Below, in pieces: positions 35,538 to 44,165 of a DNA stretch of 64,000 bases. The stretch's first letter is position 1; each line of letters starts with the position of its first letter. This stretch comes from Simiduia aestuariiviva (GTDB lineage: Bacteria; Pseudomonadota; Gammaproteobacteria; Pseudomonadales; Cellvibrionaceae), in assembly GCF_014192475.1 (NCBI RefSeq), contig NZ_JACHXZ010000001.1, forward strand, positions 629,819 to 693,818, in the 5' to 3' direction. Made by a program: the position numbers and the translations under genes. Under the pieces are notes generated by a model. The model did no database searches. It was given only the letters and a program-made list of their open reading frames with translations, and was not told the DNA's origin.

Positions 35538-35879
35538 TCAGCGCAGCTTTACCAGTGCCAATCCACCCATGAACAATGCACTACACCAGCCGGCGGCCAA
35601 CATGGCCATTAGTTCGGCGGGAGTGAATCCAGTGCGCCAGGACGGCACCAATAATAGTTGTAGGTCGGGCACGCTGGCGTGACTTAAGCCGAATGCGGCC
35701 ACGCTTGAGCCGAGTAACGTGATCGCGACGGCCAGCCACATGGCGCGTTGCTGTTTGGGGCGAATGACGTGCGGCTGCCCGGCAATCTGTTGCATCAGTT
35801 GATCGGTAAAACCGCCATCGGCAATGTGCGGTTCCGCTTGCTGAAGTTGGGTTGTCAACGAATCATTATGCGTTGCCAT
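35538..35879 (-). CDS. Single- or two-helix membrane protein, probable anti-sigma factor
   Basis: 113 residues. A short cytoplasmic N terminus (about 1-45) is followed by two hydrophobic helices (about 46-65 and 88-108). No zinc-type HxxxCxxC anti-sigma motif is seen. Its start overlaps the end of the sigma factor gene by 14 bp, the usual place of a cognate anti-sigma factor. The role is inferred from position. Confidence 0.65.
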   Translation of the reverse strand: MATHNDSLTTQLQQAEPHIADGGFTDQLMQQIAGQPHVIRPKQQRAMWLAVAITLLGSSVAAFGLSHASVPDLQLLLVPSWRTGFTPAELMAMLAAGWCSALFMGGLALVKLR

Positions 35880-36411
35880 TGGCGGCCTCCTGATAATCGC
35901 GCATGAGGTGTGTGAGTTGTTCGCGCCCGCGGTTGACGTGTGTTTTCACGGTGCCGAGCGGCAAATTCATAATGTCGGCAGCGTCCCCATGGCTAAAGCC
36001 ACGCTGTAGGCACAAATGGATCGCCACGCGCTGTGGCACAGTCAATTGGCGCAGCGCACGCTCAATATCGATGGCCGCACCGGCTTGTTGAATAGATTTG
36101 TCGCAACGCGCCTCGGTCAACTCATCCAGGGGTGCCTCTTGCACCCGCTGTTTGTCGATGTAGTTCAGCCAAGTGGTGTAGGCAATGCGATACAGCCAGG
36201 TTGAAAATTTTGCCTGCGCCTGAAATTGATGCAATTTTCGATAGGCTTTTAAAAACACTTCTTGAGCTAGGTCATCCGCCAGCGAGGTATCCCAGCCGAC
36301 CCACTGGCGCAGGCTATAACGCAGCGCCGACTGGTGCTGCTGCACCAGTTGGGCAAAGGCGTGTTGATCGCCGAATTGCAGTACGCGTTTAATGAGCGCA
36401 GCGGTTTCCAC
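35866..36411 (-). CDS. ECF-type RNA polymerase sigma factor
   Basis: 181 residues. Region 2 (DDLAQEVFLKAYRKLHQFQAQAKFSTWLYRIAYTTWLNYI) and region 4 (LTVPQRVAIHLCLQRGFSHGDAADIMNLPLGTVKTHVNRGREQL) are both complete. GTG 36411 starts directly after the TAA of the DUF6249 gene. It forms a three-gene unit DUF6249-sigma-anti-sigma. Targets unknown; the deacylase just downstream is a candidate. Confidence 0.92.
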   Translation of the reverse strand: METAALIKRVLQFGDQHAFAQLVQQHQSALRYSLRQWVGWDTSLADDLAQEVFLKAYRKLHQFQAQAKFSTWLYRIAYTTWLNYIDKQRVQEAPLDELTEARCDKSIQQAGAAIDIERALRQLTVPQRVAIHLCLQRGFSHGDAADIMNLPLGTVKTHVNRGREQLTHLMRDYQEAANGNA

Positions 36412-36771
36412 TTAATTTGCGTCTTGGCTTTTTTCCATGCGCGCGATCAGTAAAAACGCAAGCCCCAATGACAAGGGGATGGCGGCCACCGATGCTATTT
36501 TGATGCTAGTGAGCGTTTGTAAAAACACAAACAGTCCCACAGCCACGCCCAACAGAATGATGCCGTTTTGCAGCATGTTGGTGCGCGGGCGTTGTTCGAA
36601 TGCGCTAATTAACTCTGTGGGTACCGGCTGGTTTGTCTCAACTAATTTATTGATCGTCTCGTGCATCAGTGCTTTTTTGCGCTCGTTGTATCTCAGCGCT
36701 AGCCAAACAATGATTACCGGCGCGCCGAAGGTGAACATAATGCCAAAAATGGGGATGAGGATGCCGTCCAT
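36412..36771 (-). CDS. DUF6249-family small membrane protein
   Basis: 119 residues. An N-terminal helix (IPIFGIMFTFGAPVIIVWLAL) is followed by YNERKKALMHETINKLVETNQPVPTEL, and two further helices. This layout and the ERKKALMHETI...PVP text are typical of DUF6249, often found with ECF sigma and anti-sigma pairs. Function unknown. First gene of the unit. Confidence 0.8.
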   Translation of the reverse strand: MDGILIPIFGIMFTFGAPVIIVWLALRYNERKKALMHETINKLVETNQPVPTELISAFEQRPRTNMLQNGIILLGVAVGLFVFLQTLTSIKIASVAAIPLSLGLAFLLIARMEKSQDAN

Positions 36772-36840
36772 ACTGTCTCTCTCTGGTGGGTAGTGAATAG
36801 TGTGTTATGAAGTTAGACAGGCCAAATGCAGGTTTTGGAT

Positions 36841-37494
36841 TCAGCTCTCGGCAATTTTTTTCAATTGTTCTGATTCTAGCGTGGTGGTTGTCGAGCCTTG
36901 AACAACGGGCTTGGCAAGGCTGGCGTTAAGCAGTGCCTTGGCAATGACGGCGGGCGGTACCGGTCGGTAGCGAGCAGGCAGTAATTTACCCAGTGCCTTG
37001 GCAAGCCACAAGCCCAGTGATTCGCCGGGTCGCCGGTCGGCGCGGTGCGCGTCGATGAGCGACGGCCGCACAATCACCGTGTGCGCAAAGCCCAAAGCTT
37101 GCAGCGCGAGTTCAAGTTCCGCCTTGGTGTTGAGGTAGAGATTGCGACCCAGTCGTGCACCCACAGAGGAAACCAGGCCAAAGGTATGGGCGTTCTTCGC
37201 AAGCACACACTGCGCCACTGCGATCGGAATATCTTTGTCCACTTTGATGAATGCAGCATCTGAACCCGCTTGTTTGCGGGTGGTGCCGAGCGCGCACAGG
37301 GCCACATCGACGTGCCAAAAGTCCGCCTCAGCGTCGGCTTCGCTAAAATCCAACACGGGGTTGATCAGCTTGGGGTGCGGCGGCAGCGGCCTGCGTGTGG
37401 GCGCGATCACGGAAGTAATCGTTGCACGCGCCAGCGATTCCGCCAACAACTGGCCACCCACGGCGCCGGTGGCGCCCAGAATAAGTACTCTCAT
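36841..37494 (-). CDS. NAD(P)-binding Rossmann-fold oxidoreductase (HTATIP2/YwnB-like)
   Basis: 217 residues. Dinucleotide site MRVLILGATGAVGGQLLAES at the start, then LCALGTTRKQAGSDAAF, NLYLNTKAELELAL and VRPSLIDAHRADRRPGE, the pattern of atypical SDRs related to HTATIP2. ATG 37494 overlaps the stop of the adenosyltransferase gene (ATGA). Substrate unknown. A broken, diverged relative is at 33874. Confidence 0.85.
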   Translation of the reverse strand: MRVLILGATGAVGGQLLAESLARATITSVIAPTRRPLPPHPKLINPVLDFSEADAEADFWHVDVALCALGTTRKQAGSDAAFIKVDKDIPIAVAQCVLAKNAHTFGLVSSVGARLGRNLYLNTKAELELALQALGFAHTVIVRPSLIDAHRADRRPGESLGLWLAKALGKLLPARYRPVPPAVIAKALLNASLAKPVVQGSTTTTLESEQLKKIAES

Positions 37495-38057
37495 TGACCT
37501 TGTTGCCAGAGCACTTCACTGCCGCCATCGCGGCGGGCAATAACCCGCGCGGCCACAAACAAAAAATCACTCAGGCGATTGATGTAGGCGCTGAGCGTGG
37601 GTCGAATGCCGGGCACTGTGGTGTCGGCATCGGTGGCAGACAGGGCCGCGATGCTGCGCTCAGCTCGGCGACACACGGCGCGCGCTTGATGGCAGAAGCC
37701 GGCCGCTTTGGTGCCGCCCGGCAAAATAAAGTTTTTCAGTGGCGGCAGGTCTTCGTTGAGCTCATCCAGCCACTGTTCCAGCTCAAGGGTGTGTTCGGCT
37801 TTAATCAGCTCGTAGTCGGGCAGACACAGTTCGCCGCCCAAATCGAACAGCCGGTGCTGAATGCGCGACAGCCAGGGTTGCAATGGATCGTCTGCGGCCA
37901 GCTCGGCCACAAGCAGGCCCACCGCGCAATTGGTTTCGTCCACATCGCCGATGGCCTGCATGCGCAAATCGTACTTGGCAATGCGCGCACCATCGCCGAG
38001 ACCGGTGGTGCCGTCATCGCCGGTGCGGGTGTAAATTTTAGACAGTCGGTTGCCCAC
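37491..38057 (-). CDS. PduO-type cob(I)alamin adenosyltransferase
   Basis: 188 residues. The family opening KIYTRTGDDGTTGLGDGARIAK (ATP-binding) and the end region CRRAERSIAAL...YINRLSDFLFVAARVIAR are diagnostic. It makes adenosylcobalamin, the cofactor of methylmalonyl-CoA mutase, encoded about 10 kb away in this window. GTG 38057 has GGAG seven bases upstream. Its 3' half is duplicated as a fragment at 34350. Confidence 0.92.
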   Translation of the reverse strand: MGNRLSKIYTRTGDDGTTGLGDGARIAKYDLRMQAIGDVDETNCAVGLLVAELAADDPLQPWLSRIQHRLFDLGGELCLPDYELIKAEHTLELEQWLDELNEDLPPLKNFILPGGTKAAGFCHQARAVCRRAERSIAALSATDADTTVPGIRPTLSAYINRLSDFLFVAARVIARRDGGSEVLWQQGQ

Positions 38058-38156
38058 AGTTGTACTCCAAACACAAAGGGTAGTGGCGTTACTTTATCAG
38101 GCTTGGGCGCGAGTGACACGAATTGGGCTGGCTGGCTATCGGTGAATTGCGCCCAT

Positions 38157-38182
38157 AAAAAAAGCCACCCGAAGGTGGCTTC
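38157..38182 (-). terminator. Rho-independent terminator of the aminopeptidase gene
   Basis: Minus strand: stem AGCCACC/GGTGGCT with a four-base loop, followed by seven T. It starts about 20 bp beyond the aminopeptidase stop. Confidence 0.85.
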
Positions 38183-38200
38183 ATTGAGCAAGCGCGTCAA

Positions 38201-40813
38201 TCAGTCGAGCTTGTTTTGCACGTTCACACAGCGCGCTTCCGCCTGTGATCCCTTCTTGATGTTTTTCACCACTGTCGCTGGCAGTGCGTCGTTTTCAGCC
38301 AGTGCCAGCAAGGCGGCCTGTGCGTCCAGTGAACACTTGCGTGGCAACAGTGCGCCGCCGAAGGTGGCTTGCATGGTTGGCGACTGGGTGTCGGTCATGC
38401 CTAAGAAGGCCGTCATGATTTCAGTTTCCAGTGCCAGGTTTAGGCCGTGCTGCTCCACGGGAATCAAACCCCAGAGTAGGCCGCGCAATTGGCTGTATGC
38501 ATATTCGCTATCTTGTTTGGTGGCTTCTTGAATCCACTGGCGCTTGATGTCCAGATTGGGCGCTTGCGAGAGGGCTGCCAAGCGATTCATCTTGCCGCTT
38601 GCCGACTGGTCCTGCTCCGCTAAGGTGGCCACCCATTGCTCTGCCTTTGGGTGCTGCTCGCGCACCAGAGCGCCAGCTATACGCCAGCGATCGTCCAAGC
38701 TCAGATCGCCGCTCTTGAGCAGGTCAAGCGCTTTGTCCTGTTGGGTGTGCAGCATGGAAACCCACAAGCCAAACCAAGTGCGTTGCGCCGCGCCGGTTTG
38801 CTTTTGGTAGCCCAGCCACGCCATTTGCTCTAGGCGTTTGCGGTATTGTGCGGCCAAGTCGCCACCGGTATCGCGCACAAAGGGGCGCAGCACCAAGTAG
38901 TTATAGGCCGATTGTGCGCTGCCTAATGCCGAGCGCAGCAGGGTCGGGTTAGTTTCGCCGGGCAGATTTTTCAAGGCCAGATCCAGCATGTCGGTGGCCG
39001 CCATTTTGCCGTCGATCATGGATTCGTACAGGCTGCGCCAGATCATGGATTTCTGAATCGGGTTGTCGAAATTATTCAGATTGCTCTGCAAATACGCGAC
39101 GGATTTTTCGTCCAGCAGTGTGCGCGCAAAGGTGTAATCCGACACGTTGGGCAGCACAAAAACGGGACACGCTTTGCCAATGGCCGTTGGCTGCGGATTA
39201 TGGCGATCGGTGACATTCACCTCGATGGTTTGTGTGCTGCCATCGGCTGCAGTCAGCAGTGCATCCAGTTTGTGCATGCGCAGTGCGCCACTCACGTTGG
39301 CGGGGAACTGCTCCATGTCGAAGGCGGTGATTTTGCCGTTGGCGCAGCTGAAGTTGGCTTGCAGGGCATTGACGCCGGCCTGCTCTAACCACTGGGCGCT
39401 CCACTGGCTCAAGTCTTGCCCGGCCACTTCACTCAGGGTGGCCAAAAAGTCTTTCAGTTGTGCATTTTTAAAGGCGTAGCGATCAAAGTGCAGCGCCAGT
39501 GCCTGCTGAAATTTATCATCGCCAATGTAGTGCTTTAGCTGGATAAGTGCAGACGCGCCTTTGGCATAGGTGATGCCATCAATGCTGGCCATAACCACTT
39601 CAGTGTTGGGAATGTCTTGCACGATGGGGTGGCTGGTGATCCATTGATCTTCACTGTAACCCCAGCTCTTGCGACTGCCAGAAAAGCTGTCCATGGCCTC
39701 GGTAAATTCCGTGGCCTTGGCGGTGGCGTAGTAGCCCATGAAATCGGCAAAGCTTTCGTTCAGCCAAATGTCGTCCCACCACTTCATGGTGACCAGATTG
39801 CCAAACCAGTGATGCGCCATTTCGTGCATGACCACCATGGTCATAGACTCTTGGTCTTTGCGGGTTTGCGCGCGGCGTGGTTGCAGGCGTTCGGTGAAGG
39901 TGACCGCGCCCACATTTTCCATGGCACCAAAATTGAAGTCGGGCACTACGCCTTGATCGTATTTGGAAAAGGGGTAGGGATATTCAAAATAGTTATCGAA
40001 AAAATCCAATCCCTGTTTGGTCACTTCAAACCATTGCTCGGCGTTCACGTATTGCGCGTAGCTTTGACGGGCAAATAAACGCAATGGCACGCGGTGACTG
40101 TTGTCTTCCCAAACTTTGTAGGGGCCCGCGTGTAGGGAAAATATGTAGGTGGAAAACTTCTCGCTTTTCGGGAAATGCCACACTTTGTAATCGCCGTCGA
40201 TGCCCTCAACGCGGTCTTCGCGCATGGCCGTAAACACCTGCCAGTGGGCGGGCGTAGCAACGGTCATTTCATAAGTGGCTTTTAAGTCGGGCTGATCGAA
40301 GCCGGGGAATACTTTGTTGAAGTGATAATCTTCAAACTGGGTGTACAAATAGGTTTGGTTGTCTTCGGGATCTTGAAACCAATGCAAACCAGAGCCATCG
40401 CGGCGATAGGGATGACTGTAGGCGATGGTTAAATCCTGTGCGCCTTCGCGCAACGCCGAAGCTGGCAAGGTAATGAAAAAGCCGTTGTGATCTACGGCAA
40501 CGGATTTGCCATTTAAGGTAATGCTGTGCACATCGCCGTCGACAAAATCCAGCGTTAGGGGCTGACTTGCATCGCGCAGGGTGAACTTAATATTGGCGGT
40601 GCCGGTAAAGGGCACGTTGTCGGCGGGCAGGTGCAAATCAAAGCGGTAGCTCACATCGCTGACGCGTTTGGCGCGCGCTGCGGCCACGTGGCGCTCCAGC
40701 ATGGGCGCTGCCGTTCGTTCAACTGATTGCGCTTGTTTGGGCGCATTGGCGCAGGCCGAAAGTAAACTGCCCGACAAGGCAATGGCTGCTAAAGGAAGTA
40801 ACCAGGATTTCAT
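38201..40813 (-). CDS. M1-family aminopeptidase, predicted lipoprotein
   Basis: 870 residues from ATG 40813. The N terminus is a lipoprotein signal (LSGSLLSAC, Cys near residue 17). The M1 zinc site is complete: HEMAHHW near residue 330 with the downstream Glu in WLNESFADF, and the substrate motif FGAMENVG precedes it. A PepN-like ERAP1_C/helical domain makes up the C-terminal half. It removes N-terminal residues from peptides in the periplasm. A single gene with its own terminator. Confidence 0.93.
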   Translation of the reverse strand: MKSWLLPLAAIALSGSLLSACANAPKQAQSVERTAAPMLERHVAAARAKRVSDVSYRFDLHLPADNVPFTGTANIKFTLRDASQPLTLDFVDGDVHSITLNGKSVAVDHNGFFITLPASALREGAQDLTIAYSHPYRRDGSGLHWFQDPEDNQTYLYTQFEDYHFNKVFPGFDQPDLKATYEMTVATPAHWQVFTAMREDRVEGIDGDYKVWHFPKSEKFSTYIFSLHAGPYKVWEDNSHRVPLRLFARQSYAQYVNAEQWFEVTKQGLDFFDNYFEYPYPFSKYDQGVVPDFNFGAMENVGAVTFTERLQPRRAQTRKDQESMTMVVMHEMAHHWFGNLVTMKWWDDIWLNESFADFMGYYATAKATEFTEAMDSFSGSRKSWGYSEDQWITSHPIVQDIPNTEVVMASIDGITYAKGASALIQLKHYIGDDKFQQALALHFDRYAFKNAQLKDFLATLSEVAGQDLSQWSAQWLEQAGVNALQANFSCANGKITAFDMEQFPANVSGALRMHKLDALLTAADGSTQTIEVNVTDRHNPQPTAIGKACPVFVLPNVSDYTFARTLLDEKSVAYLQSNLNNFDNPIQKSMIWRSLYESMIDGKMAATDMLDLALKNLPGETNPTLLRSALGSAQSAYNYLVLRPFVRDTGGDLAAQYRKRLEQMAWLGYQKQTGAAQRTWFGLWVSMLHTQQDKALDLLKSGDLSLDDRWRIAGALVREQHPKAEQWVATLAEQDQSASGKMNRLAALSQAPNLDIKRQWIQEATKQDSEYAYSQLRGLLWGLIPVEQHGLNLALETEIMTAFLGMTDTQSPTMQATFGGALLPRKCSLDAQAALLALAENDALPATVVKNIKKGSQAEARCVNVQNKLD

Positions 40814-41064
40814 AGCGATAACCCATATTGTTGGAGTAATTGGCGGTAATCGACCGCGTTTCGCGGCAACGAGACGTGCGAAATGCAACCGGTTGGTCGC
40901 GGTGATGCTGTGGTTGTTGACGATTGAGCCGAACCAGGCCGCAAGGGTAATGGCTGTGGGCCGCTGCGTCTGTCAGTTTGTCGCACTTAGGGCTCCGTTT
41001 GCCGCAGCTGGTGCGTTGGCGCTGCAGTTTGGTAAGCTCGCGACTCTGTCGATTCGAGAATGCC

Positions 41065-42105
41065 ATGGCGACTATCGGTACCCACTACATAAAGAGCGCG
41101 CTCGGTGGCGCTAAGGCCCGGGGCTTAAACCCCAAAGCGCTGCTGCGCATGGCGCGCATTCCCGAGCGCCCTCTGCGCGACCCCAAGGCCCGTATTCACG
41201 TGGATTTGGTGGCGCGCCTGTATTACGGCATTGCCAAGGCGCTCAATGATGAATTCATGGGCTTTACCGAGCGCCCGGTGAAATTGGGTACCTTTGCCTT
41301 GATGGCCGAATGGGTGTCCACCGCAGAAACCCTGGAAGGCTTACTGCAAAGGGGTATTCGCTTCTACAACCAAATCACCGACGAGCTACAGATGTCCCTG
41401 GACTATGAGGGCGAGCACGTCTACCTCACCACCGTGTTTAAGCGCCCTGAGTTGGATTTCGAGCATTTTTACATTGAGTACTGGCACGTCATCTGGCACC
41501 GGTTCGCCAGCTGGTACATCGGCAAGCCCATTAAGCTGGTGGGAGCCTACATCAACTACACGCCCATCGATGCCGAGGAATTTAGGCTGCTATTTCGCTG
41601 CCCCACCCATTTAAAAAGTAAAGTAAACCGCTTGGTGTTTCACCGCAGCTATCTCAGTCAGCCACTGGTTAAAAGTAGACGTGAGCTACAGGTGTTTTTG
41701 CGGCGCGCGCCCATTGATATGCTCACCATACCCGGTGAAGACACCAGCCTAACGGCGCGCATTAATCAGCTGCTACAACCAAAAGATGGTCAAGTGCTGA
41801 GCCTCCCCAATGCCGATGCGCTGGCTCGAATGGTGGGGGTTAGCGAGCAAACGCTGCGCCGCAAGCTCACGGCTGAAGGCATCAGCTATCAGCAAATCAA
41901 AGACAATTTACGCAACGATATGGCCACCGAACTGCTGGCCAATCGCAGCCTGCCCATCGCCGAGGTGGCGCGACTGCTGGATTTCAGCGAGCCGCGCGCC
42001 TTTACCCGCGCATTTCGACAGTGGCAGGGCAAAACCCCCACCGAGTTTCGCGCCGAGCGCGCGGCGCGCGGCGCGCTAGACCTGCCAGACCACCTATTCC
42101 GCTAG
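41065..42105 (+). CDS. AraC-family regulator with Arabinose_bd-type N-terminal domain
   Basis: 346 residues from ATG 41065. The N-terminal part (about 15-210) has the layout of PF12625 (ALLRMARIPERPLRDPKARI...), and the C-terminal AraC helix-turn-helix pair includes LARMVGVSEQTLRRKLTAEGISYQQIKDNLR and AEVARLLDFSEPRAFTRAFRQWQGKTPTEFR. Immediately upstream of the propionyl-CoA genes in the same direction, with a 339-bp gap, so it is their likely regulator. Confidence 0.88.
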   Translation: MATIGTHYIKSALGGAKARGLNPKALLRMARIPERPLRDPKARIHVDLVARLYYGIAKALNDEFMGFTERPVKLGTFALMAEWVSTAETLEGLLQRGIRFYNQITDELQMSLDYEGEHVYLTTVFKRPELDFEHFYIEYWHVIWHRFASWYIGKPIKLVGAYINYTPIDAEEFRLLFRCPTHLKSKVNRLVFHRSYLSQPLVKSRRELQVFLRRAPIDMLTIPGEDTSLTARINQLLQPKDGQVLSLPNADALARMVGVSEQTLRRKLTAEGISYQQIKDNLRNDMATELLANRSLPIAEVARLLDFSEPRAFTRAFRQWQGKTPTEFRAERAARGALDLPDHLFR

Positions 42106-42444
42106 CCCCACCTCTGCGCTAGGTTCATACCCTGGGTGGGCTATGCTGTCTGGGTGCCACAATCTGACCAATCATCCACAATAGACAAAATCTGCCAATA
42201 CAAAAGACATATAGCATCAGCTTGTGATCGAATATGTCTATTTAATGTATGCGTATTTGTGATTGGTTACGTATGCAATTAATTTTAATTGCTTTAAAAA
42301 CAGCAGCTTATTGATTTTTATCGGAAGCTGCACGCAGTTTTTATGTGTTTTTGTGGTGGACATTCTTGTTTATCATCGCGCCATCTGTAATAGACGGGTC
42401 TATTTTGGCCCTTTACCAATTTGAAGACGACGGTTGGAAACACC
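42106..42444 (+). promoter_or_regulatory. AT-rich control region of the propionyl-CoA operon
   Basis: 339 bp without a gene. It contains an inverted repeat AGACATAT (42205-42212) / ATATGTCT (42232-42239), a possible site for the AraC-type regulator. I did not find a convincing -35/-10 pair. Confidence 0.45.
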
Positions 42445-44124
42445 ATGACTAAAACTGCCACGCCCCAAGTGAGCTTGGACAATCCCTTTGATGCATCGCC
42501 CGCGCAAGAATTCAGTGTGCCCGGGCAGGCCAGCTATGAGCCGGGCTTGTATGAAGCCAACCTGCAGCAGGGTTACGACCTGATTCAACGGCCCCGTAAA
42601 GCCGCTGGCGAGCGCAATATTCAGCGCCAGCACGCCAAGAACCGCATGACCATCTGGGAGCGATTGTCGGTGCTCACCGACGAGGAGCCCACCGTGCTGT
42701 TTCAGAACTGGGGCAAGAATTTGGATGGTGCCTCCTTGGTGACCGCCATCGTCAAAATTAACGGCCGCGATGTGGCGGTGTACGGCCACGATTTCACCGT
42801 GCGCGCGGGCTCCATGGACGCCACCAACGGCAAGAAGTTGGCGCGATTATTTGAGCTTGCCGGCAAGCGCCGCATTCCCTTGGTGGGCTTGAACGATTCT
42901 GCCGGTGCCTACGTGCCCGCTGGTGTGGGTGGCCTTGACGGCTATGCCGAGGCGTTTACCGCGCTGCGCAAAATCTCTGGCGTGGTGCCGTCCATCATGT
43001 GCATGTTTGGATTTAACGCCGGTGGCGGCTCCTACCTGCCCCGCCAGGGCAGTTTTTTGATTCAGCCCAACGATACATTTTTCGGCTTGACCGGCCCCGG
43101 CGTCGTGAAATCGGTATTGGGTGAAGACGTGACCCCCGATGAATTGGGCGGCCCTGGCGTCCATTCACAATCGGGTGTGACGGATTTTGTGGTGCCCGAT
43201 GAAGTGGCGGCACTGCGCAAAGTGAAAGCCTTGTTGCGTTACTTGCCCAGCAACAATGGCGAACTCGCACCGTTTCAGCCCACCTCGGACCCCGTCGATC
43301 GCAAAACCTGGGATATCGATATCCTGTTGAAAAAGGCCTTTAATTCGCCCAGTGGTTTCAACACGCCGCTGGATATTTCCATCATCATCCAGCAGCTGTG
43401 TGATCACGGCGATTTCATGGAAGTGCAACCCGATCGCGCGCGCAATACCGTCACCGCCCTGGGCCGCATGGGCGGCAACGTGGTCGGATTTGTGGCCAAC
43501 AACTCCGCCGTCGCCTCTGGTCAGATCGATATTGATGCGGCCTACAAAAATGCGCGCTTCATTCGCTTCTGTAATTTGTACAACATCCCCGTGATTTTTA
43601 TGGAAGACACCACGGGCTTTTTGCCGGGTAAAGAGCAAGAGCAAAATGGCATTGTGCAAGCCGGTCGCGCCATGTTGGATGCGATCATCGACCTGCGCAC
43701 ACCGCGTTTTTTGGTCATTATTCGCAACGCCTTTGGCGGTGCCTACGCCTCCTACAACAACTATCCCACCGGTGCCGACTTAGTGGTGGCGCTGCCCTCA
43801 ACGCGCGCTGCGGTTATGGGGCCAGCCGGTGTTGAATTTGTTTACAAAGAAGAGCTGCAAAAAATTCGCGGCGCGGTCAAACAGCGCTTGGCCGACGGCG
43901 AAGATGCCGCGGCCGTGCAGGCCTGGCAGGTGCAACAGGAGGCCGCGCTGAAAACGCGCTACGAGCAGGAGTTGATGAATCCTAACGAGGCGCTGTCGCT
44001 GGGCTCAATTTCACAGATTGTCATGCCCTGTGACCTACGTGCGCTGCTGTGCAAAAACATGGCGTTCCATTTGAGACACTATGTGCCCGAACCCTTTAAC
44101 GGCGTTCAGCGCGAATTTCACTGA
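42445..44124 (+). CDS. pccB: Acyl-CoA carboxylase carboxyltransferase subunit, propionyl-CoA type
   Basis: 559 residues from ATG 42445 (TGGAAA upstream). Carboxyltransferase N- and C-domains of the crotonase fold are visible: [40 protein letters not shown] and [17 protein letters not shown] in the N half, [14 protein letters not shown] and [19 protein letters not shown] in the C half. It transfers carboxyl from biotin to propionyl-CoA to give methylmalonyl-CoA. The downstream mutase and epimerase support propionyl-CoA over acetyl- or methylcrotonyl-CoA. Confidence 0.9.
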   Translation: MTKTATPQVSLDNPFDASPAQEFSVPGQASYEPGLYEANLQQGYDLIQRPRKAAGERNIQRQHAKNRMTIWERLSVLTDEEPTVLFQNWGKNLDGASLVTAIVKINGRDVAVYGHDFTVRAGSMDATNGKKLARLFELAGKRRIPLVGLNDSAGAYVPAGVGGLDGYAEAFTALRKISGVVPSIMCMFGFNAGGGSYLPRQGSFLIQPNDTFFGLTGPGVVKSVLGEDVTPDELGGPGVHSQSGVTDFVVPDEVAALRKVKALLRYLPSNNGELAPFQPTSDPVDRKTWDIDILLKKAFNSPSGFNTPLDISIIIQQLCDHGDFMEVQPDRARNTVTALGRMGGNVVGFVANNSAVASGQIDIDAAYKNARFIRFCNLYNIPVIFMEDTTGFLPGKEQEQNGIVQAGRAMLDAIIDLRTPRFLVIIRNAFGGAYASYNNYPTGADLVVALPSTRAAVMGPAGVEFVYKEELQKIRGAVKQRLADGEDAAAVQAWQVQQEAALKTRYEQELMNPNEALSLGSISQIVMPCDLRALLCKNMAFHLRHYVPEPFNGVQREFH

Positions 44125-44165
44125 GCCACGGCCAAGCCGCAACCGAATATTGAGAGATTGAAACA

